A stretch of 64,000 nt of DNA from NCBI GenBank assembly GCA_032622095.1, contig CP136064.1, positions 251,104,484-251,168,483 of the forward strand. The letters are read 5' to 3'. Numbering within the stretch: the stretch's first letter is position 1; every line of letters begins with the position of its first letter. Positions 58,701 to 64,000 of the stretch are shown here, piece by piece. This DNA comes from Siphonodentalium dalli. Taxonomy: Eukaryota > Mollusca > Scaphopoda > Gadilida > Siphonodentaliidae. Both the position numbers and the translations under genes were made by a program. Below the pieces are notes generated by a model. It was not told the origin of the DNA. It saw nothing but the letters and a program-made list of their open reading frames with translations, and did not search any database.

Positions 58701-61700
58701 AATCGGTAATTATATGTGCATCACCCGAAGTAGATCATCATCGAAGTCATCGCTCATGGCAACAACGTAATCTCAAAGTAGTTCTGGCTTGTATTCCACC
58801 TGTGGTATATACAACCAGGTTCTGCGCTGGATAAAAATTTACTTTTGCCAATTAATTTGCCAAGTGAAAATATTTTTTGGCAAATTATTTTAGCATTTGC
58901 CAAATGCTATCACTGATAGTATCATTTCTGCAACCTGAAGTATTATGTTTCGACACTCGCAGTTTGAACGGCTTTTGATATCGATAGAAAAGAGGTTAGT
59001 TAATAGTTAATTATATTCGCATCTCTATTGTGGTTTATGATACAACAATTTATTAATAAGCCAATCACCGAACAATACAATGGTAGAAGGGTTGCTTCAT
59101 CAGAAGGACACATCACAGGAGGATTAGTAATCTCTCCACCCATCAGTACTAATGCTATGAGATTAACTGCATCTTAATAGAGGTGTTAACTTTCCCTGAA
59201 CCTTATAAAACGCCACTAATATAATTATGTTGTAAGAGTTTCCTGAAATGAAGGGTAATGATTGACCAATATTTTTCAAATTGTTTGAGGAATTAAAAAA
59301 TTACTTGCCAAGTGAAAATATTGTTTTGCCAAATGTGAATTATTTTTGCCATTGGCAAATTTGGTAAGTGGCAGCGCGAATCCTGAATAAAACAATATGT
59401 ATTCAATGGCTGGGATTCTGCTAAATACATTTGCCTGACATCAATGGGTATGGAATAACTGAAAGTTACCAATGTAACTGTCCAGTGTAACATAATTTAA
59501 CCAGATGCAAGCATTTGTACTATGTTTGAAAATAATTTACCCATCATGTGACAGTTTATGCTTTCAGTACCAACCTTTCTGTAGAATATGCTGGCAATCA
59601 CATGTCTGAATCTCAGACCATACGTCTATACAAAACATGATTACCACAAACCTTTCTGTAGAATAAGCTGGCAATCACATGTCTGAATCTCAGACCATAT
59701 GCTTCCACAAACATGAACACCCAGGTTAGACCGTATATGGCAAATATTGGCCAAATTTTATCCTCATCAAATACTGTTGGGTGTGGCAAGCATCCTGAAA
59801 TAAAATGTTTTTATTTAGGCCATGCGAAGTCAATTTTCCGTTTCGCAGGCCAAAACATTTTGAAAAGTATGCGCAAGCCTGGAAATATGGTGTTTGTCAT
59901 CTGCTGAATGAGGTCCCCAGCGGGTGAATTTAGTGATGCTATCCCGCATGGAGGCTAACATCACCAAACTCACCCTCCAGGAACCTCATTCTGCTTAGAC
60001 CTCAACTGCTATGGGAGACCTAGGATCAGAATGAAGTTCCCCAGTTGAAGTTGGTGATGTTCACACCCATTAGTCACCTCGATTATGCACTTTATCTTCT
60101 GCAAATTAGGGGATATAGAAACTGAACAGAATGGAAAAAGTAATTGAAAACAGTGTTATTTGAGACTATAAATACTTCCCAGAACATGAGGCCAAAGCAG
60201 AATGAGGTCCCCAGAGGGTGAATTTGGTGATGCTAGCCCGCTGTGCTGGGTAGCATCACTAAATTCACCCTCTGGAGACCTCATTCTGCAAATGACAGAC
60301 ACCCTATTTCAAGGCTTGGCCATGTGAGTGTGCTTATTGATATTTTATTGTTGTTTTAACCCTTTCAGTGCCAAGTCCGATTTTTGTATCAATCCATATT
60401 TCCTTGATCATTTTTCAAATTTATTGATTATAATAATGTGATACATTGATGGAAAGAGCTCTCCTTGATCATTTTTCAAATTTATTGATTATATTAATGT
60501 GATACATTGATGGAAAGAGCTCTTAGAGCTCTTTCCATCAATGTATCACATTATTATAATCAATAAATTTGAAAAATGATCGAGGAAATATGGATTGATA
60601 CAAAAATCGGACTTGGCACTGAAAGGGTTAAATGACAACACAAAGCGTTCCACCTCTGCCTCTGCTAGCTCTGGGTCTAATTTCAGTTCTCGTAGCCATT
60701 ACTTCCCCATCAGATATCCGTATAAAAAGTCAGTTGATAGATTCCATGTGATTTAGTTTATAAACATTTGCCCAATCAAGTTCATCAATGCATTTTTCAC
60801 TGATATTGCAGTGGAATTACATCACATGTTTAACACATTTCTAAACACAGTTACCAATATAAAAAGGCTGTATACGCAATGTATCACATTATTATAATCA
60901 ATAAATTTGAAAAATGATCGAGGAATAATGGATTGATACAAAAATCGGACTTGGCACTGAAAGGGTTAAATGACAACACAAAGCGTTCCACCTCTGCCTC
61001 TGCTAGCTCTGGGTCTAATTTCAGGGGCGCCGGAAGCATCCAAGGCAGGGGGGGGCAGAGCCTACAAAAAGGGCACTTTTCCGCAAAAAAGGGCATTTTC
61101 TCCGCAAACTCGGGAAAATAACCATAAATTCATTGTGGCAAAAATCCCTATTTTAATGGTATTTGTCGGTTTTTATGGCCGTTTTGTGATAAAATTGACA
61201 AAAAATTAATATTCCTTGTGAAATTGGTGGTATTTGGACCAAAAAAGTCACATTTTGCTATAAAAACACGAGATTAAACACACAAAAAGCATTTTCTGTC
61301 TCCAGAAAAAGGGCAAGTCCTGCCCCCCGCTCGCCCCCCTTGGTCAAGGGCAGGGGGGTCAGCTGCCCCCCCTCCGGTACCCCTGTGCATACGGGCCTGA
61401 AAAATGGGAAATTGACATTGCATGGCCTTATATGACTGTTTTAAACCAAATGTCAATAAAAAAACAGAACCATTTCTGACCTTACAAACCCACATGAATT
61501 TTAAATTATGTACTTCATTTTTCAACATCATACTATTGAAGTTGGTCAATTAATATTTAGCCGCTGGTGGAGGAGATATCCAGGTGGTGGTGAAAGTAAT
61601 ATTTAGCCACTGGCGGAGGAAGGTATCCAGGTGGGAGGGAGATATATTGCAGGAAAAGTCCACCTCAGATCCAAGAGGAGGAAATGAAATGCTACAAGAG

Positions 61701-62753
61701 ACTATGTGTTTCTTTGAATTGGGTATATTTATCCTGTTCGGTGATTGCATGATCAATTGCCAATCGGGTCATGCATTTCATATCCCTATAAAGTATTATA
61801 AAACATATATAAAACATATAAAAATGTCACATCTTGTTGACCTAGATAACTAAAAGCAGTAGATATATTAACTGGGCATGCTTTATAAAGTTGGCAGTCA
61901 TAAACTATTGATTGTTATTTCACAGGTAAGATATGGTACTCGTGGTGAAAATTTGGGTATTCTCAGCTACTATGGGTGTATTCTATATTTAAATTGCAAA
62001 CTCGCTATTACTTCAGAAAATGTGTGAAAACTATGATATATATAGTGCAAAATTACTGAAGTTTTTATTCCATATTCCATTTAACCAGTATGGAGGATTG
62101 ACCACCTCTATATTTACTGGTATTCGGGTTTCAGTGGGGGGGGGGGGTAGTGGTTACACCAAGCCTGCAAATAGCGTGTCTGTCATTTGCAGAATGAGGT
62201 CCCCAGAGGGTGAATTTAGTGACGCTACCCCCGCATAGCGGGCTAGCATCACTAAATTCACCCTCTGGGGACCTCATTCTGCTAAGGCCCTCAACTGCTA
62301 TGGTAGACCTAGGATCAGATAGAAGTTTCCCAGTTCGAAGTTGGTGATGTTCACCCATTGGGCTCCTCGATTATGCAGTTTATCTTCTGCAAATTAGGGG
62401 GATATAGAAACTTCCCAGATGGGAAAACATAACTAAAAACAATGTTAATTTGATACCATATATACTTCCCAGAAGATGAGGCCTAAGCAGAATGAGGTCC
62501 CCAGAGAGTGAATTTAGTGATGCTAGCCCGCTATGCGGGATAGCGTCACTAAATTCACCCTCTGGGGACCTCATTCTGCAAATGACAGACACGCTATTTG
62601 CAGGCTTGGGTTACACCCTCGATTATATAGCCATACCATAGTTTGTTGAGATGTGGTCAACCTTATGTGTGGTGTTGAAGCTGTTCAGCAGAGCACCGAC
62701 TATTTGTGACATGAAACCATTTCCACCAACGACCATGCGGATGTGATGCTCAC
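52514..62753 (-). CDS. DCST: DC-STAMP-like membrane protein with C-terminal RING-like finger (DCST1/2, sneaky type), 5' end missing
   Basis: Five exons in phase on the minus strand (62753-62637, 59794-59652, 58149-58036, 56302-56114, 52726-52514) give about 257 C-terminal residues. The order is GEHHIRMVVGGNGF (lumenal), GCLPHPTVF, a transmembrane helix (WPIFAIYGLTWVFMFVEAYG), LRFRHVIASLFYRK-REKRRI, LYNEMLRRR (typical of the family's cytosolic side), a basic stretch, then a finger with CLVC, YC..DC, YCTQC and CYVC. Family members are multi-pass sperm or osteoclast proteins; Drosophila sneaky, worm SPE-42/49 and mouse DCST1/2 act at fertilisation. The gene converges on the ATPase gene. Whether it is DCST1 or DCST2 is not settled. 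Upstream exons lie right of the window, except a possible exon end near 63714. Confidence 0.85.
52790..53285. repeat. Dispersed repeat D1, copy
   Basis: agacatattatggacttgtt to ttaatggacccaacc; relatives at 16920-17260 and 34440-34700. The ORF at 53051 is part of this repeat. Confidence 0.5.
53286..54515. other. DCST intron, mostly unassigned
   Basis: Two diverged copies of a phrase around acagttaaagat and accaatcagaaatat/accaatcataaatat occur at about 53305-53440 and 54015-54135; 54130-54505 is an F1 fragment. Confidence 0.4.
54520..54690. repeat. GC-rich hairpin
   Basis: ggctggaatgattaacagcc faces gggctgttaatcattccag; inner arms ggcctattagcg and cgctaatagg flank gacgaagtcg. A related ggcgggccgatat/atcggcccgcg pair is at 55110-55160. 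Confidence 0.7.
55235..55316. repeat. AT-rich hairpin
   Basis: tatatataggagatata faces tataatatctcctatatata. Confidence 0.7.
55697..55792 (+). repeat. tRNA-like SINE head (or tRNA pseudogene)
   Basis: It has an A-box-like tggccgtgtggt (55705-55716) and a perfect B box ggttcgaatcc (55766-55776), with a long variable-arm-like ggcgtactcgcc as in Leu/Ser tRNAs. The acceptor stem does not pair well, so a SINE promoter is more likely than a working tRNA. Confidence 0.55.
55960..56093. repeat. H1 hairpin next to a DCST exon
   Basis: gcctatgcagattgaggtcc ... gtggacctcattctgcaatg with the terminal caaggcttg; half of the double-hairpin family, ending about 20 bp from the exon. Confidence 0.6.
56114..56302 (-). 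CDS. DCST: DCST exon: RING-like finger, first part
   Basis: A 63-codon exon, acceptor cttattacag and donor acg|gtaaga. It encodes a hydrophobic stretch LYVSFLQWFPKLGKC, then CLVCEDIIYD...VYC, DCGYGYCTQCWEDST: six of the eight finger cysteines. A hAT-like hairpin abuts the donor side within about 20 bp. Confidence 0.88.
56634..57533. mobile_element. hAT-like element with perfect 8-bp target duplication
   Basis: ATCTCATG on both sides (56634-56641 and 57526-57533), ends CAGGGACCAGCC and GGCTGGTCCCTG. Subterminal motifs of the gggcgaa...ttcgccc type occur near both ends. 884 bp, no transposase, so a non-autonomous hAT. Confidence 0.88.
57776..57832. repeat. Short hairpin
   Basis: cccatttgggggtaagtgtg faces cacattgacccccaaatggg. 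Confidence 0.7.
58036..58149 (-). CDS. DCST: DCST exon: REKRRILHLYNEMLRRR segment
   Basis: A 38-codon phase-0 exon, acceptor attctttcag and donor gag|gtatgt. It encodes REKRRILHLYNEMLRRRIGY and a strongly basic stretch (RKMRHKVRKQIKRRK). ...KRE(K/R)xRxxxLYNxxLxxR is highly typical of DCST proteins. Confidence 0.9.
58322..58480 (-). other. Unassigned minus-strand open segment in a DCST intron
   Basis: Open for about 50 codons, reading HYKLQWKMEKPWCNDDFWVY then EWTSNDLQRILDMYCNID, with a donor-like gtgaag and a weak acceptor. Neighbouring DCST exons join in phase without it. Possibly transposon-derived or an unrelated exon. Confidence 0.25.
59572..59651 (-). repeat. Tandem copy of a DCST exon end with donor
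   Basis: tctgagattcagacatgtga and ttgccagcatattctacaga with aaag|gttggt repeat the end of the exon at 59652, 77 bp away. Confidence 0.9.
59652..59794 (-). CDS. DCST: DCST exon: last transmembrane helix and EAYGLR motif
   Basis: Acceptor ttatttcag, donor aaag|gtttgt. It encodes GCLPHPTVFDEDKIW, the helix PIFAIYGLTWVFMFVEAYG and LRFRHVIASLFYRK. EAYGLRxRxVI is a hallmark of the family. The 3' end of the exon with its donor is repeated once 77 bp downstream (59575 onward). Confidence 0.9.
59818..61427. repeat. T1 element expanded by nested insertions
   Basis: The outer ends are T1 (catgcgaagtcaattttccg; gggaaattgacattgcatgg). Nested are an H1 double hairpin (59880-60327), a pB-A hairpin (60356-60631), a partial pB-A with a direct copy of 60540-60685 at 60880-61024, and an unrelated G-rich insert (61021-61380). 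Confidence 0.65.
60356..60631. mobile_element. piggyBac-like hairpin MITE, family pB-A, copy 3
   Basis: TTAA on both sides; one arm carries an internal direct duplication of ccttgatcatttttcaaatt. Confidence 0.8.
62152..62616. mobile_element. hAT-like double-hairpin element, family H1, with 8-bp target duplication
   Basis: GGTTACAC flanks both sides (62152-62159, 62609-62616); ends CAAGCCTGCAAATAGCGTGT and its complement. Each end carries a hairpin gaatgaggtccccagagggt. It lies just after the DCST exon 62637 in gene direction. Confidence 0.8.
62637..62753 (-). CDS. DCST: DCST exon: GEHHIRMVVGGNGF segment
   Basis: On the minus strand the acceptor is ttcttctag and the donor tatg|gtatgg. It encodes EHHIRMVVGGNGFMSQIVGA, then LLNSFNTTHKVDHISTNY. 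It joins the next exon to make NYGCLPHP, the usual DC-STAMP layout before the last membrane helix. Confidence 0.82.
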
Positions 62754-62789
62754 CTAGAAGAATTGAGAAACTTAATTTTTCCATACTAA

Positions 62790-62902
62790 ATATGTGACCC
62801 GCCATATCAAATCCAGTCGGAAGTCGGGATTTTTTTACCCTGTGCCGCACAGGGTAAAAAAATCCCGACTTCTGACTGGATTTGATATGGCGGGTCACAT
62901 AT
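62790..62902. repeat. Near-perfect hairpin upstream of a DCST exon
   Basis: gtgacccgccatatcaaatc faces gatttgatatggcgggtcac, with inner gtcgggatttttttaccctg and its complement. Confidence 0.85.
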
Positions 62903-63069
62903 ATTCTCCCATTGAAGTTATAAGACCATATATTGGAATGGGCCAAAATTCAATTGGAGGGATGTTATGGTAATAAAAGCAGACAAAGACAGACAAAAGA
63001 TAATACTAGTGAAAAAGGATTCATTTTCTTTAGTCGTTATATAATATGATATCATAAGATACATGTTAT

Positions 63070-63688
63070 GATCAGGTCTGGCACATCCTGAATTCCGCTA
63101 TTATAGCTATATTTGACTATTATAGTGGAATATGACTATATCATATTCATGTTTTGTTTATTTGCGTTGGAAATATGAGACGGCGCATGCCATTGCAGAG
63201 CCAGGTTTAAGTGTATGTGGTGCTGAAGTGAACTAACGTACTGCCGATAAAATTGGTTGTGCAGAGCGTTGCACTGAAGATAGGTAGGTAGGTACATGTA
63301 TTCCTAAATGTGTTAATTTTATTGAATTAAACGTTTTGATTGGTCAATTGAGATTTCTTACCTCAGGGGGACTACCTATCGGTGAAATCCGCAACAGAAC
63401 TTCTCTTTCGAAATTGCTTTAATAGAAATGTTTTATTGATTTAAGTAGGTATACTTAAAATTTGATAGTTTAAAATATCTTCAGCGCAACGCTCTGCACA
63501 ACCAATTTTATCGGCAGTACGTCAGTTCACTTCAGTACCACGTACACTTAAAACTGGCTCTGCAATGGCATGCGCCGTCTCATATTTCCAACGCAAATAA
63601 ACAAAACATAATATGATATAGTCATATTCCACTATAATAGTCAAATATAGCTATAATAGCGGAATTCAGGATGTGCCAGACCTGATGA
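63070..63688. mobile_element. Foldback element with ~205-bp arms
   Basis: caggtctggcacatcctgaa and its complement end the arms, which run inward to ggttgtgcagagcgttgc. ATGAT lies on both sides, a possible 5-bp duplication, but the flank is rich in this word. Ends resemble 14306-15244. Confidence 0.75.
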
Positions 63689-63713
63689 TATGTAGCTAAC
63701 GATAGATGCTCAC

Positions 63714-64000
63714 CTGTTTTCATGTAGTTGACCCGTCTATGATATGATACATGTAGCTAATGGTCAATGCTCACCAGTTTGCATGTAGTTGACTCATTTA
63801 TGATATCATATGATAGCTAACAATGCTCGCCAGTTTGTTTGTAGTTGACCTGTCTATGATATGTTATGATATGATAGCTAACGGTCAATGCTCACTAGTT
63901 TTCCTGTAGTTGACCTGTCTGTGATATGATATGATATGATAGCTAACGATGCTCACTAGTTTTCCTGTAGTTGACCTGTCTGTGATATGATATGATATGA
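63714..64000 (-). CDS. DCST: Candidate DCST exon end(s) in a tandem array of donor sites
   Basis: Read on the minus strand, five tandem copies of about 56-65 bp each carry an exon-like end followed by a donor (start positions 63714, 63775, 63831, 63896, 63957). The copy at 63714 reads RVNYMKT and ends in phase 1 with aacag|gtgagc, the phase the next exon needs. The others end aactg|gtgagc, aactg|gcgagc or aacta|gtgagc. The true exon may begin beyond 64000, so it cannot be told which copy is used. Confidence 0.45.

Overview
This is AT-rich eukaryotic DNA: split genes with GT-AG introns, dense transposon debris and no prokaryotic gene organisation. The repeat types (stock phrases around 41.4-42.2 kb and 9.1-10.7 kb, DIRS-like elements) and the protein sequences suggest a marine lophotrochozoan, most likely a mollusc. 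The species cannot be named from the window.

Two convergent genes explain the coding content. On the + strand, 22 exons (494-45128) encode about 918 residues of a P5B-type transport ATPase, closest to ATP13A2; one of these exons (16811-16861) is less certain. The first exons, roughly 250-300 residues by family length, lie left of the window. All exons join in phase and carry the VPGD loop, PPALP membrane motif, DKTGTLTE phosphorylation site, nucleotide-binding domain, GDGAND hinge and C-terminal membrane helices. On the - strand, five firm exons (62753 down to 52514), and probably a sixth at the right edge, encode the C-terminal half of a DC-STAMP-like protein (DCST1/DCST2/sneaky type), ending in an all-cysteine RING-like finger. 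These families act in lysosomal polyamine transport and in sperm-egg membrane interaction; I see no functional link between the neighbours.

The rest is introns and intergenic DNA packed with mobile elements: hairpin MITEs with TTAA ends (piggyBac-like), hairpins flanked by TA (Tc1/mariner-like), elements with 8-bp duplications (hAT-like), one Harbinger-like foldback, several TIR families, tandem arrays, a tRNA-like SINE head and a 5.1-kb DIRS-like retrotransposon (about 27913-33032) with near-identical inverted terminal repeats and an internal complementary region. Several elements are nested.

The most unusual pattern is repeated tandem duplication of exon-intron junctions. At least seven junctions in the two genes have extra copies of the exon end with its splice site, and both terminal exons also contain short tandem duplications. 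The DIRS-like element sits inside one such array. A second point is that the ATPase lacks the asparagine of the TGDN motif.
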